A stretch of DNA of 64,000 nt from Glandiceps talaboti (Eukaryota; Hemichordata; Enteropneusta; Spengelidae): NCBI RefSeq assembly GCF_964340395.1, contig NC_135563.1, forward strand, positions 5,991,922 through 6,055,921. Direction: 5' to 3'. This document shows positions 27,501 to 51,000 of the stretch, in pieces. The notes under the pieces were generated by a model that was given only the letters and a program-made list of their open reading frames with translations, searched no databases and was not told the DNA's origin. Position 1 is the first letter of the stretch. Every line of letters starts with the position of its first letter. The position numbers were made by a program, and so were the translations under genes.

Positions 27501-27580
27501 ATTCTTGCATGTTTGTCAACAGGGAGACTTCTCTATATGGAAATATAATCATTAAGAAAGGAGTCCTTGCAGAGGAATGA
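15929..27580 (+). CDS. FUOM: Fucose mutarotase, six coding exons
   Basis: Exons: 15929-16013, 18003-18071, 19792-19862, 25534-25635, 26722-26795, 27523-27580. All junctions are GT-AG and phases agree, giving 152 residues, close to the human 154. The protein begins MVVLKGVPRIISPELL and ends IIIKKGVLAEE. Family hallmarks are MGHGDELVLAD (residues 22-32), SSICRHGPQEVRADG, the KTPVWDKYQDIL segment, ERFAFYDRAK, and the C-terminal YGN; the His/Asp of GHGD and the Tyr/Asn of YGN lie in the sugar-binding region of the RbsD/FucU fold. The enzyme interconverts alpha- and beta-L-fucose in the cytosol, feeding the fucose salvage route to GDP-fucose. Exon 1 and the promoter sit in one arm of a large inverted duplication. 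The gene is intact; intron 3 (about 5.7 kb) holds most of the repeats. A likely poly(A) signal AATAAA is at 28433. Confidence 0.95.
17578..17934. mobile_element. Palindromic MITE (family B), copy 1, in FUOM intron 1
   Basis: Terminal inverted repeats start AAGTGGCCATATGGAT and end ATTCATATGACCGCTT, with inner matching blocks around TGTATTTATTTTGGAT and AAAACTAAATACCCA. The centre contains GTATGTACAATAACAAAC. About 345-357 bp, no coding capacity. Related copies are at 21983-22312 and 48580-48927. Confidence 0.75.
18466..18815 (-). mobile_element. tRNA-derived SINE with (TTA)n tail, in FUOM intron 2
   Basis: Read on the minus strand, the head at about 18815-18750 holds an A-box-like CTAGTGGCCAGCTTGG and a B-box GGTTCGAGCTC, typical of RNA polymerase III promoters. 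A body follows that includes CCAAAGCAGTTGACAA in plus orientation, and it ends in a trinucleotide tail seen as (TAA)n at 18466-18502 on the plus strand. That is the usual SINE arrangement. I cannot name the family. Confidence 0.65.
20397..20480 (-). mobile_element. Fragment resembling a LINE/SINE 3' end
   Basis: TCAATTCAATTCAATAAC followed by TTTATTTATCCCAAATGGG looks like the reversed 3' tail of a non-LTR retroelement. No reading frame is left. It lies in FUOM intron 3. Confidence 0.4.
21983..22312. mobile_element. Palindromic MITE (family B), copy 2, in FUOM intron 3
   Basis: The ends AAGTGGGCATATGGATTAGA and TCTAATCCATATGGCCACTT pair almost perfectly, and inner blocks GGGTATTTATTTTGGATTT and AATAAATACCC also pair. 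The centre has GTACGTACAATAACAAAC. This is the best preserved of the three copies. Confidence 0.8.
23112..24382. mobile_element. Non-autonomous DNA-transposon-like element with amplified 151-bp core
   Basis: The left end AGTCCCCGC is the inverse of the right end GCGGGGACT. The left end continues into a palindrome CCCCGCCGGAC/GTCCGGGACGGGG. Between them a 151-bp unit repeats about 6.5 times. The phrase TGGC(C/T)GCCTGGCAGCC recurs at 23321, 23472, 23623, 23774, 23925 and 24076, exactly 151 bp apart. Variant marks such as TTGTTGTTGTGATACG recur every third unit (453 bp). No transposase is present. Target-site duplications are not clear to me. The element lies in FUOM intron 3. Confidence 0.7.
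25790..26275. repeat. Degenerate ACCCCATTTTAGACC-type repeat
   Basis: The phrase CCCATTTTAGAC and variants occur at least five times in this stretch of FUOM intron 4, ending in a poly-C run at about 26268-26282. A similar phrase is present near 19630. It looks like a decayed dispersed or internally repeated element. Confidence 0.5.
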
Positions 27581-27769
27581 AGACGATTCCTCACAGTGCC
27601 ATTATGACCAGTGATGATTTCTCCAAGATGTGATTGTTACCCTTGTTATTTTTTCTGGCTTGTCTATAAGATTGACATAGCTTAATAACAAAGATCTATT
27701 TTTTAAAGTCAGTTCTGATCAATTTCCTTTCCTGTTTCATCAATCAACTGATAAAGGTTTTAGATGGTA

Positions 27770-27955
27770 TACATGGGTATCTCAGATTTATGGATGGGTA
27801 TCTCAGATGTATCTCAGATTTATGGATGGGTATCTCAGATTTATGGATGGGTATCTCAGATGTATCTCAGATTTATGGATGGGTATCTCAGATTTATGGA
27901 TGGGTATCTCAGATGTATCTCAGATTTATGGATGGGTATCTCAGATTTATGGAGT
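27770..27955. repeat. Short tandem repeat in the FUOM 3' UTR
   Basis: Blocks of TATCTCAGATTTATGGATGG (21 bp) and GTATCTCAGAT (about 12 bp) alternate with a composite period of 54 bp, about three and a half times. The repeat begins about 190 bp after the FUOM stop and before the AATAAA at 28433, so it is probably transcribed in the 3' UTR. Confidence 0.85.
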
Positions 27956-28432
27956 GCTTTTGGTGACCCAACTTCTTGTATCATGGTGTTAATCTCACTA
28001 GTATTTATGTTGGTACATAGTATTCTTGAGATTAATTTGTACCTGCTGTACAGGCCAAAACTTACCATAAACACAGTACAGATCACTTTGAAATCACAGA
28101 ATTCTTGTAATATGCAAACAGGGTGAAAAACATAATACAGGGTTATTGTACTTCTTGGATTGTATTCAAAGGTATATATAGACTTAAAGAAACAAAGAAA
28201 TTCTACAATTGATTTTTTTTTTTGGGGGGGGGGTGATGGCATGGGGGATTGTATAAAATGTTTACTTAACATGTATGGTAAGCATGTTGTAGAGTATATG
28301 ATTTGGAAAACAACTAGACAATCAGCGATAAGAATTTTTTGGTCATTCAAATAGGAGTTTCTTACTATTAAAGTGTCTAGATAGAGATTTTTTAGAAGGA
28401 TATATGTATATATTTGTATAGATTTGAATCAG

Positions 28433-28438
28433 AATAAA
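28433..28438 (+). terminator. Probable FUOM poly(A) signal
   Basis: AATAAA, with a second overlapping-style AATAAATAG just after it, about 850 bp past the FUOM stop. It is the first good signal I noticed downstream. Confidence 0.45.
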
Positions 28439-28976
28439 ATAAATAGAACTTCACTTGAGAACAATGGTTATGTGTGTTGACTACCTGGTATGTAGTTTGG
28501 AGTGTTATGTAATCATTAACTCAGTTACTGTAAAATGTCATATGCAGTGTTACCATAAAATGGTCTGATTCAGTTCCATTCACTGCAAGGTACCGGGTAC
28601 GAGCTATATGGTGTTGGAGCTAGGTGGCTATCATGAATAACACCTTTATTACACATAGGATTTTAATTAGTGGTGCAGTGTGCAAGAACAATTGATAGAT
28701 TTGTTGCTGTTGGGTTTGTAACGTGGCAGTATAGTACGAGGAGTACCCACAGCTACTAATCTTCCAGACTGAAGTAAAGAACATGGTAGTCATTGCAATT
28801 CCTGTAATTCTCAACAACATGTCAACAACTGTGAAATTGTATTTCTCTCTCATCTGGAAATCTGATTCGTTGCAGACCTAGCAGTGTTTGATTGGACAAC
28901 ACATCTCTACACACACACACACACACACACACAAAGGGACAGGCATGGATGCAAGCACGCACACACATTTATACAT

Positions 28977-28983
28977 ATGTACA

Positions 28984-29014
<31 letters not shown>

Positions 29015-29149
29015 TACATACATACATACATACATACATACACACACATACATACATATTACATACATACATACATAATACATACATTTACATACATACA
29101 TACATTTACATACATACATACATACAACATACATACATACATACATACA

Positions 29150-29183
<34 letters not shown>
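28977..29183. repeat. (CATA)n microsatellite
   Basis: About 200 bp of CATA units with short interruptions (TTACATA, CACACATA). Confidence 0.95.
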
Positions 29184-29184
<1 letters not shown>

Positions 29185-29839
29185 GTACATCATCAGTGCT
29201 ATAAACAACACAATAAACATGTACAGGCGTATAATCTTTATATTGGCTAATATCAATATACAAGAAAAAAGTTTAACTTACACTTTCAAAATATTGTTTT
29301 AAATAATTTCAATAAATTTTGCATTAAATGAAAGAAATTATCTTGATGGAAATTATTATTGAATGACAATCATCAAATTCTAACATCTACCAAATTGAAT
29401 GAAATTGATATTATCAATGGTACAATAACGTGAACTTTTCTATTGTAGTTCAATTCTGATAAATTTACTGGAAGTTATATTACCAGCAAGTAACATTTCA
29501 CTTGTTCCAATTGATGGGCTTTGTCAAATTGTCCATTTACTTAATATTGGCGTAATCACAATGTGGAGTGGTAACATTGTTGCACCGTATCCTTGATGCT
29601 TCTTTAGACCAACTGATATGCTGGTGACAGGTGGATACTAACACATGACAGAGTTGAATTGTCATGTGATCTAATGGCAGGTGCTTGGTGACGTGACAAG
29701 AATTGAATTGTCAAGTCAATTGCTAAGTGACACGTTCAATATGACAGACTGTAATTACTTGTGCATGAATGACTGAGATACATTTAATAAATATGTCTAT
29801 TTACTTGGTAATGCAGTAAGTGTTGCTGTGATTCAGTAC

Positions 29840-30190
29840 TATAAAAGAACCCCATGACATGCAAGTGTGGCATACTCAGGATATGTGCACGAATGCTTGT
29901 GGTGTTCTCTGCAGCAGCACTTTTACCAGTGTAGTGAGTGAAAGTGCAGCAAAAAACACTTCCAGCTCAAGTGCAAATACCCCTGAGTACCCACACAGGC
30001 ACTCATGCGACATAGGGTTCTCTTATTTATTATTATATATGTTAATCTGAAACAACAAATTTCCGTAAAATTGTCACTATGCAATCACATGCTTTCCTGT
30101 AGAATGAACGATTATGTCCTCATTTGCATATTACCTGCATACATATATGCAATGTTTTCATACCACTAGTATGTGCATGCACCAGTGCAA
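29840..30190. mobile_element. Foldback MITE-like element (family C), copy 1
   Basis: AGAACCCCATGACATGCAAG at one side pairs with GCGACATAGGGTTCT about 170 bp on. The flank to about 30190, including CCACTAGTATGTGC, is also shared in inverted orientation with 36455-36835. No coding capacity. Confidence 0.65.
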
Positions 30191-31329
30191 GTAATCACTG
30201 GTACATATATAATCATTTCTAGGAGTTGGACAAATTATAGGATAGTTAAGAGGTTTACATGCACGGATGTAGGTGTTCTATACGTGTAGTGTTATAGTCA
30301 CATGACTCAAAGCAACCCATGTGTTTTGACGGTCAAAAGGGCTACCTACATGTAACTCTACATATGTGTTCAGTTTTTTGTCATTTTTTTTATGTTGAAG
30401 TTCGGAAATGTAACTGTAAACTAATTGTTCAGTTTTTCATTGAAAAGATTTTCAATGAAAAATGTTCAAAGTACAGACAAGTTTGAAAAACGAAGTCATG
30501 TGTTTGGCCTTCTGAACAGAAGATGTCAATGTGTGTGTGCACATTCCACTATCTTTCAAGTTTGAGTTTTGAATGCATAGCTTAACAAAACTTGGGATGT
30601 CATTACGTGTACGCCGGCACTATAATGCTCACGTGCATGTATGCATTCTAACGTGTATTTGTTTGACACCTGTAAAGCAGAGTAACTGAATATGAATCAC
30701 GGGTCTATAACTATTGGTCATGTCACATGTACCAGAATTGAACTACAATATGTCTTACAGATCTGAGGAACATAAACAATGATAGCAACTTTTGGATGAA
30801 AAATATTTCAAATAAATAAATGATACTTTATCGTTTCAAAATTGCATGATAATGTAAATAACATTTCTTTCTATCTTTCAATTCCTTCTTTTTCCATTAA
30901 AGTGATACTTTGAATTCCTCACTTTAGTGTTCTACAATAGTAAAGTATGGATCCTAATACACTTGAATCCATACTGTCCTGTTGTACAGTACAGTACAGC
31001 AGGGCTATTCATAGCCTGGAATTCATGCTGTCCTGTTCTACAGTATAGCCTACTATATGTTGTATAGTATGGCTATCTGTAGCCTGGAATCCATGATGTC
31101 CTGTTCTACAGTATATCACTTACACAGCTAGCTGATCTAATACTTCATTCAGAGTTCATATTTTAGAATGGGTCACTTTCCTTCAAGAAATAAAGACATG
31201 CCATGTGAGGTGTTTACAGCTTTGAAACTGATTAGCTGTTTCTATGTAGCACTGTTAGATGATTTACCATACACAACAATATGTGTTTACAGAACTGCAA
31301 TCAATTAACAATCATCCTGTACATCAGGG

Positions 31330-31335
31330 TTTATT
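31330..31335 (-). terminator. Probable STX18 poly(A) signal
   Basis: AATAAA on the minus strand (TTTATT on plus), about 290 bp past the STX18 stop codon. Confidence 0.4.
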
Positions 31336-31627
31336 TAAAGGCCAGTTATTCAATACCTGGATCTCACATAAGCATTATCAGTGGAGCCATGCAGATTGAA
31401 AGCAGATCATTCTTTGGTTCTTGACCAACTTTTTCCATCATTTTGCCAGAAAACTGCTTTTCGCACCTAAATTGTAATTCTAATTAGAACTGGGCCTTTG
31501 ACATCAGACCATATCACACATAAAATTCCTTATCTCTAGCATGGATGCCAGGACTTAACGTGGATGATATGATTAGATGGAAGAAGTAGCAACGGAGGCA
31601 TGGTATTTGGTGGTTTCCTTGTTCCCT

Positions 31628-42625
<10,998 letters not shown>

Positions 42626-42886
42626 ATTGAACACAGATGACGACAATTTTAGGCACCCCTAAGTTACCAATTACTCCTGAAATCGGTCATTCTGATTTCA
42701 GTTAGCAACTAAAACAGTAATGTAATTTGGTATAAAATGTCGTGCAAAGCAATTTTTGAATTTTCAATACCGTAATATTTTCATAGAAGTGAGCCTACAG
42801 TCGTAAGGTAGTAAATATCAAAACTTTACTTCATGAAAAAATGTTTATGTGTCTAGAGGACCCATTTTGGGGGCGCTGTACAAAAA
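42626..42886. promoter_or_regulatory. Divergent promoter shared by STX18 and TM2D2
   Basis: Only 261 bp separate the STX18 start codon (42625, minus) from the TM2D2 start codon (42887, plus), so both 5' UTRs and core promoters must lie in or overlap this interval. I see no clear TATA box placed for either gene. Co-regulation of the pair is inference from spacing. Confidence 0.7.
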
Positions 42887-45650
42887 ATGGCGTCAAATGA
42901 CATGTCTTTGACAATGTTTTGGTTTGTTATCTCTGTTGTAGTCGAATTATGGCGATTTGCAAACTCTAACGAAGTGCCAGTAGAGGGGCCCTGCTGGAAT
43001 GAAAGTTGTGGTGATACGTATGAACCACACTCGCCTCTTATTATCTGTTCATACCTGTAAGTATTGTGAACTTGGGTTCACATAAATTTCAGTTTTTGAT
43101 ATCGTACTCGTGCCCGGAAGTAGTTATAGAGTGGGTCTGCATGGAAGTACTGTATTCATTCCCATCTCCTGATGTATATACATGTATAAAAACCGTGTGT
43201 GTACGCGTGTTACGTATACGTTTGTGTCTGTGTTAAAAAAAATGTACAAGTTTATATACACATTTTTTAATTTCCATTTTCATGATTTATTTAAAAGTGC
43301 CCTTTGCGAAATTGGATCAGAACGATGACAGACCTACACTTGTGCCTCCAGTAAAATAATAGACACATTTTTGTACAGAATAGGACCAAGTGTTGTATCT
43401 ATGCTCAATAATTTAGTGTATGTATACATATGTGTATTTAATTATTACAGACCTAATGAGTACATTGCATGTGAAGACCTTGTAGATCTCAATGGTAATA
43501 GTACAGCTAGGGAAGAATTAGGGTATGGATGTGTAAAGGTAAGGATCTAGTGATGTAACAAGTTATTATGCATACCATGCATGAGCCAAGTTGAACAAGA
43601 ACTATACTCTGGTCATTCTACGTCACAACAACATCATCATGTGTCTATGTTACTGGTTCTGCGGTGTTCGAAATTGAGTTAAAATTTTCCAAATTGCCAT
43701 TATTTTCCCAATATTTCTTTGATATTACTGGCTCTGGTATAATTATGTTATTCTCCAATATGTATCTTCATTCAGCCAGAAAATACCCATGACCTAAGGA
43801 TTTGTCACTACTTATTTAGTGACTTGTAGTGACAAGGCCCCTTAGGTCACTCATATTTTCCTCGGCTGGACAGAGACAAATATTGGGAAATAATATCTAA
43901 TTGTTCACATAACTGAGAAAGGCATTGAAAACAACAGTCAGACATATAGTACACTCATGCAGATTTCGGCCAGACTCTGTTTTTGGACAGATATTGACTC
44001 GCCTCGCAATCATTGCCTTTTCTCCAGATCTGTCATAATGTCATACTCGAGTATTTGTATGAAAGATCAGGTGATACTAAAGCTCTGATTCAACACTAAG
44101 TATGTGGTATCAGTTTTGAGAGCACTAGTAATGCAATGTTCACAAACATGACCTATCCCTTATAAAGCTTGATAAAGTATGTTAGTAGCTATTCCAAGCT
44201 CAAAACCTACTCCCATTGACTCTCTTCTGTGCCTCGGTACTGAAAGTTTTTTTTTGTTTTCAGTAATCATTGCTAGTAGAAAAACAACAAAAATGTTGCA
44301 TAATGGAAAGCATAGACAAAAACCACTAGAAACCACTGTCTATGTGACAATAGGAAATTGAATGTCTTGAGCAACCTGCAAGGAAGTCCTAGGTAGCAGG
44401 GGTGAAAGTATTGTGTGGAAGGGCAGAATCAGCCAATGATATCACCTAAATGGAAAATTCAAATCAGGTGTGATTTCTGGAGATACATACTATCAGTAAC
44501 TTATATAGCCTATCTGTGATGTTGATAACTCCCATATAACTCTCAGCAGTGCAGAGAGGTTACTTCTTATAGGGACTACCAGTGACTTTACAGGGTTCAA
44601 ATTTAAATTATACAGAAAACAGGTGTCTTGATAATGGATATCTTTTCTTTTACAGTTTGGGGGCCAAGCCTATGAAGATGTGGAGTTTACATCAAAAAAG
44701 TGTCATGCACTTGAAGGAATTGAATGTTATGGAAAACGAACATTTCTTAGAGGTGGCTTCCCATGTATTAAGTAAGTACAACAGTTACGTTATTGATTTT
44801 ACCACCGAGTCCCTCTATCACAGTCCCTCTAATGTAATGAAGACAGAAGGACTGAAATTATGCACAGTTGTTCTGCCATAAATTAATACCACATCTCATT
44901 ATGCCATATTCCAGTTTCTGAAGTTCTGACCTTTTTGCATGAAGGAGGGCGCCCCAGATTTGGAAAAGTGAGCACTTTCATTTGGTCATGGCTACTGACT
45001 GTAAGGTAGTGCATAAAGCCATTAAACAGTGTGTGTAAAAGAGCCCTGTGTGTTCTAAAAAAAACATCATAGTAGTGATTAGTAGTAGACATGTTTTGAA
45101 CACTAGTAGTCACTAATAAAGCAGTACAGTGAAAAGATGAAAAATGAGTTTTAAAATTAAAGTATAGATAAATTGCAAGACTGAATGTTCATGGACTCTG
45201 GGTTCATACTTATTCATGAAAATTTCTACTCACAGAGTCAACAAATTTCATGGAAGTGAATCGCAAAGTTTCGCTGACATCTCGTCAGCATCGTCAGGGG
45301 TTTACTACAGTGGGCTGTTGTAAATAAATTGTCATCTTTAAAATGAAATCAATGAATACTGCATATGTATTAAATCAAGAATTGCATGGAGACACTACTC
45401 ATGAAAATACTGTTTTTCTCTCTTTTGTTGTCATAGATATACCCACCATTATTTCTTACCAACACTGCTTTTTTCTGTCTTGCTTGGATTCTTGGGAGTG
45501 GATAGATTTTGTCTAGGATACACCGGCACAGCTGTTGGAAAATTACTAACATTAGGGGGACTCGGAATTTGGTGGATTGTGGATGTTATATTGTTAGTAA
45601 CAGGAGGACTACTTCCAGCTGATGGAAGTAACTGGTGTCCATATTATTGA
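42887..45650 (+). CDS. TM2D2: TM2 domain-containing protein 2, four coding exons
   Basis: Exons: 42887-43056, 43451-43538, 44656-44771, 45437-45650. Phases join, giving 195 residues (human 214). The N-terminus has a hydrophobic signal-like stretch [17 protein letters not shown] Cys-rich ectodomain follows: [20 protein letters not shown] (the human protein reads PHSPVILCSYLPDEFIECE), an N-linked site [23 protein letters not shown] and [11 protein letters not shown]. The C-terminal TM2 domain has two helices around the DRF motif [16 protein letters not shown], then [18 protein letters not shown] and a GSNWCPYY end. The TM2D family (Drosophila almondex and relatives) is linked to Notch signalling and phagocytosis. 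Intron 2 carries a foldback repeat. A possible poly(A) signal is at 47078. Confidence 0.97.
43605..43905. repeat. Dispersed foldback element (hairpin family A), copy in TM2D2 intron 2
   Basis: Shares TTCTACGTCACAA with 12722 and GGTATAATTATGTTATTCTC with 33800. The hairpin at 43752-43889 pairs CATTCAGCCAGAAAATACC with ATATTTTCCTCGGCTGGAC, with a core of GACCTAAGG and CCTTAGGTC, and ends in CCAATAT/ATATTGG. Confidence 0.75.
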
Positions 45651-47077
45651 CGTAGAAAGACAGCCATGCAACTATGCTGGTAACTAGTGTCCATATAATT
45701 GAGGTAGAAAGAGGAGCCATACACTAATGTGCTGGCTAAGAACGTACTTATATCACGAGATAGGAAGTTGCTGTAATTGCAAGAATCTCTAGCTTCACCT
45801 AATTGCAAGGTGTTAATGCCTCAAGATGAGGGCTGTGAACAGATGGCTAGCTCCTTGTATCATAGGAGCAAGAAGGCCAGGCTTCACAGAGGATGAAAGA
45901 ATATGTAGTCTGTTCCTGAAGAAGGGGTCTGCTACATTGGCAAATTGTCTTCCTTGTACACAAATATGTACATACAATTATGTGTGTTGAATAATACAAA
46001 TATCAAGATTTGGGAAAAAGGTAAGATGAGAAAACAAAATTGAAGAAAACAGAATTTCAATCAATCCTTTGACAGAATTCTGTCATTTTGTTGCCATAGG
46101 GAGTATCAACTGTGTAGTTTGCTGTATATAAAATTATTGTGTGAAATGTTTTCACTGGAACAGTTTCAAATTTGGATTTTTTTTGTTTCTGCCTACATTT
46201 CAATATTTTTTGAGGATGTAGACATTGTGCAATATTTGTCTGTCAACTGAACATTTATTTAATAACGGTTTATATATGATAATGTACGATTTGTAATACT
46301 AACATTTGCCAAAGGACTACAGCAGTTGTTTGGCATGGCGCCCTCAATGTTGGATTTTTTGTATCTTTTGTTTTACTAGATTGTTTCCCCGTACTAGTAG
46401 TAATGTGTCATGGGTGTTGAATTTTTTTTTTTTGTTGGATGTCTTCTATGCCTGTCCTCTCACCAAGACCTTCGAAAAGTACTATTTTATATTTAAAAAG
46501 TGAAAAATCAAACAGGATTTTTCTCCTTCCAGTGAACATTAGAAATGAAAAAGTTCTCAGTTTTCTCTTGGAGAGGAATATTTTTTATTCTTTCATCATG
46601 TTCAACTTTTGCTCCTGTTGTTTGTCTTACAGTAATTTTTGCCTTTACTACTTTGCCTTTTCTTTCATCATTACATAATGTATTTAAGTTTATTTATAAA
46701 AGTTAGGTACAATTTCTCAATCATTTGTCGACATTTATGAATCAATTGTGTATTGTTGTAACGGAACTTGATGGAGTGTTAGAACAAGGTTGATGAAAGA
46801 AAAGGTATTCAACATATTAAATGACCTCTGAACTTTATCATGAGTCAAATTTGATCAGTATATCAACTGAGGCTATGGTCCTTGAGTGCTTGTGTATTCA
46901 TTGGCATATTTTGAACTCAAAAACAACTCGTAGAGTGTTGCTACATATTTTACAGATTAACAACTTTTTTCTAACAAGGAGAAATTCCAATAATTTGTGT
47001 GAAAGAGGATAAACTGAAAAATTTGCAAAAGAGAAAAATCCAAAATATTTTGTTAGGTATGTAAATATTGATTACAA

Positions 47078-47083
47078 AATAAA
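47078..47083 (+). terminator. Possible TM2D2 poly(A) signal
   Basis: AATAAA about 1.4 kb after the TM2D2 stop; another AATAAA is at about 47828. Which is used cannot be told from sequence. Confidence 0.3.
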
Positions 47084-47449
47084 AAATGGATGAAATATTG
47101 TAAAGAATTGTGTGATTATTCATTTATTTAAGCCCTTGTGCTGCTCGTAAGTACTAATACAGCAGAAGATACTAAGCTGTGTAGAATTGACATGCAGAAC
47201 AGATACAATTGATGCATGTGTCTGTCTCTCTTTGAGAGGGTGATAGACTCTCAACCCTACACCGTCCAGGGTCTATGATTTAATACATAAGGATTAAATA
47301 AAAGACAGCATGTGCCCTTGTAATAATTTTTGACAGACAAAAAAAATGCATCACATCACGATAGCACAATCATGAGTGTGGAAGATATCAAGCATGGGTT
47401 TGATTGATCTTGACTGCAAGAGACTAACACATACAACAAATGCATTACA

Positions 47450-47795
47450 ATATACATGTATATAAATCACCGTTTGCAGGAGACGGTCAGTCACATGCAA
47501 CAAATGCAGTACAATGTATGTAAATCACCATTTGCAGGAGACAGTCACATACAACAAATGCATTACAATGTATGTAAATCACTGCTTGCAGGAGACAGTC
47601 ACATACAACAAATGCATTATAAATCACCGATTCCAGGAGACAGACAAGTGTAAGTAACAAATGCATTTTACAATGTACTTGTATTTTTGTATGTATGTAA
47701 ATCAATGTTTGCAGGAGACAGTCACATGCATCAGCAGTATTACATGTACAATGTACATAAACCCCTTTGCGAGAGACAGTCACATGCAACAATTG
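47450..47795. repeat. Minisatellite of about 57 bp, six degenerate copies
   Basis: The phrase TTGCAGGAGACAGTCACAT, often preceded by TGTAAATCAC and followed by CAACAAATGCA, recurs at about 47474, 47531, 47586, 47628 (degenerate), 47711 and 47768. It lies between TM2D2 and the next gene; no reading frame is shared between copies. Confidence 0.85.
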
Positions 47796-48070
47796 TATCC
47801 CTTCTGCACAGTGTACTTTCTTTTGGTGTAAAATAAACTGTGTCTTATCTTAAAGAAAAATGTCAATTCTTTAAGCATGACTAAATGTATTTATATTTTA
47901 TAAAAAGGCCTGGAGAGGACTGAGGCAATCCATTTGTGTAAATTAATGAACAATGTTTAAGAATTTCATAACTATATTAATGACAACTTCAAAGGCACCA
48001 TATGTTTTGTAGGGAAAGAATTGAGGGGTAATTAAACATACAATACCATTTTTTTTTTCAATTCCACATA

Positions 48071-51000
48071 GTTTTATTATCACAATTATTTCAAGCAGTT
48101 ACAAAAACATGATTCACAAATCAAACCTTTTTAAACAAACATTAGACCCAACACCTTACATAACACATAACCTATAAGAATATAGAAATATACCGTTACA
48201 TTTTAAACCGACTTTTAAAGCATGTTGGGATTATCGTCAGCGTGGACGGAACCGGCGATCATTGTCGATATGGACGGAAATGGTGATCATAAAATATACT
48301 AAAACAGGTATTTGATAGAAGGCACAATGAAAGTTATGGACTACTTTGAGTTGTATTTTAATACTTGGCAAGAGGTCCATCTGAGAACATTTTCAAAAAA
48401 AGTATTTTCAAAATTCATTTAATTATACATAATACTTGAATTGTTGATGTACAAATGTATCATAATATCTAATTATCTTCTCCTGGTACAAATATGAGTG
48501 ATAAAGTGAAGTCACTCGTCCTTAACTATGAATTCAGGTGTTCCTGACAATGAATACTGTAACACGTTCAAGTTCATCATGTTAAAGTAGCCATATGGAT
48601 GAAAATTGGCTATTTATTTTGGATTTTTATTGATAAAACAACTCTACTATATTTTTTCTACTTGGAAATTTAAAGTGAAAGAACATGCACCAAGTCATTG
48701 TTTGTAACTCAATAAATTGCAAAACATTAAAAAATGTGTAAAATGTTTGTTATTGTACGTACAATAATAAAACACACTCTTTAGTTTTTGCAATGTATTA
48801 AGTTACAAACACAGATTTGTATGTTGTTCCACATAGTTTTTTCAAGTAGAAAAATACACTAAAGTTACCTTATAAATTAAAGAGCCAAAATAAAATACCC
48901 ATTTCTCATCATTGTTGTCACTTAAAACTTGCACGTTTCAATTCTTGTTTTGAGTAAAGTTACAAAGTCGAATCACTTTATGTGATAAAACTCATATGAA
49001 AATGTAAAAGATTTTTCTTTTAAAATTTGAATGAATGAGCAATGCAAAAATTCTGTTGTCTTGAAGAGTAAAAATTTCATGAAATTTGTGCAAGGTGGCC
49101 TGCATCTTCACTGAGTTTCTTGTCAAAATGTAAAATCAGTAAAGAACTTATTTATAATTTCGGCCATGATACACACATCAACAGTGAAAGAAACCCGCAT
49201 GAATTTAACTACATAAAATAACAACATTATGAATGTAGCTGCTCAAATCGATATAATTAGATAAAAACACACATTTACGTTTAAATCAGGAATACTTTCT
49301 CCAGAATACAAGTTATATGAACTATTGCATGCCTATGGATTGAGTGAAGAACTCAAGCCATGGCGTTTAATACACATGATTTAATATCAAAATGTAAACA
49401 CTTTCAGACCTATAATTTATGATATTGATATCAACACCATATATGGGCCTGTTTTCTAGAGAACTTATAAACAACATCAATTTTTGGATCTCAGAATTCC
49501 AAACGTCTTCATTTTCCAGTACAAAAAAATTGAATCCCTCCCTGCATTCTGAAGTATATTAGCTATAACCTTGGTACTATAACAGCTAGTATTTTACTAT
49601 GAAAATGAGAAGAAAAGTATATATTTTATTGCACAAACAAACATCACAGCAAATCTGCATAGAGTTGAGAACTGCCACACACTTTGGCATCAGGATTAAA
49701 GCATAACTTTTGATTAGTTATTAAATAGAAGGCACATTAAACATTGCATAACATGAAAATCCAATTTGTTTTCAGATAAAGGCACAGTTATATATCTCGG
49801 ACCATGTCAACTACGTTTTCAGTACAAACTTGAAGTACATGACAGTCTGTGACTTTGCATCACAATGTAGACATTTACAGGACATATGCAATTATGAGTG
49901 ATATGCCATTTATAATGGCACATTGAAAACAGCTCATTTGCTCATCTCAGGCTAACTGCCATTTCTACAAAATCAATGAATCAATGAATACCAAAAACTG
50001 CCAAGAGTTAGCCCAGAGACTAGCCTGAAAGATATGTTGTTGTTTCCACTTATTTTAATATGCTCCAGCCTACCTGGACGACTTCTGTCGTAGTAGCAAG
50101 TGGTTACATAAGTCGACCAATGACTGGATCTTTCAGACTACCCAGGGATTTGACTCAACATTTGTTTTGACTTTACAGACTAACAACATTGTAACGTCAG
50201 CGCCTCAACCAAGTTTCTGGCTATCAAAGACTTAAGTTGTATAAAAAATATTATTTCTAGTTCCTTGCATTGCATTAATCATGTATAATTATGCTCCTTA
50301 GTAACACAAGTCTTATGCTAGTGTGAGATACATCATGTCAGGATGCCTCCATTGGCCTTACTACCCCTGCTGACGGAACAACACAGCAACATGTATCTTA
50401 CAGCCAAACACAAGTCATGATTGTGTAAAATACTATATTTGATGGTTTTGACATAATTCTTGTCATATCAATGGTGTGTAGTAGCTAAGAACATCATCTT
50501 TTTAGCAAAGTACTAGAAGACAAAATGTGTACTGTTTAGTTAACACTGTCATCAAATACCATATAATCTCTAAAAACGTTCCTCGTGAGTCAAAGTTTCC
50601 TTGCAACTCAAAGAAATTGTATACAAATTGCTACCTTGATTTATTCAATGACATAAAGAAACAAGTTTTGATTTGAAATTCTGAATAGCCAATACTGAAC
50701 TGAAGATTATATGATGACAACAACAATTTGTTGGTCATGAATGTATGGATTCGTATATAAGTTGTAGTTGTGCCAAATCACTGTAGGATCTGGGGTATAT
50801 CACAGAATCAACAATATAAAAAAACACAATTATTTAGTCTACAAGTATTGAATTGTATTATGCAACAATGCTGTCAAGGTTTTATCATTAAATTTTTGGC
50901 ATTGTGATTCAATGTATGAAAGTATTGAGTTCAACGAGATCTCAGTTAATCTGTGCCTAAAAATCCTATCATATGTTCCAGTGCGGACTAGACTCTGAGT

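Larger units (their letters stand above)
28460..31320. other. Convergent intergenic region between FUOM and STX18
   Basis: No exons recognised. Contents: an (AC)n run at 28911-28933, a long (CATA)n array at about 28977-29183, a foldback element at 29840-30190, and a triplicated 60-bp phrase around CTGTCCTGTTCTACAGTAT at 30975-31120. The long Thr/His/Ile/Tyr frames here are translations of the CATA array. Confidence 0.55.

Noticed and set aside
28878-29302. Thr/His/Ile/Tyr and Cys/Met/Tyr/Val repeat frames of up to 136 residues
   Set aside because: Translations of the CATA microsatellite on both strands.
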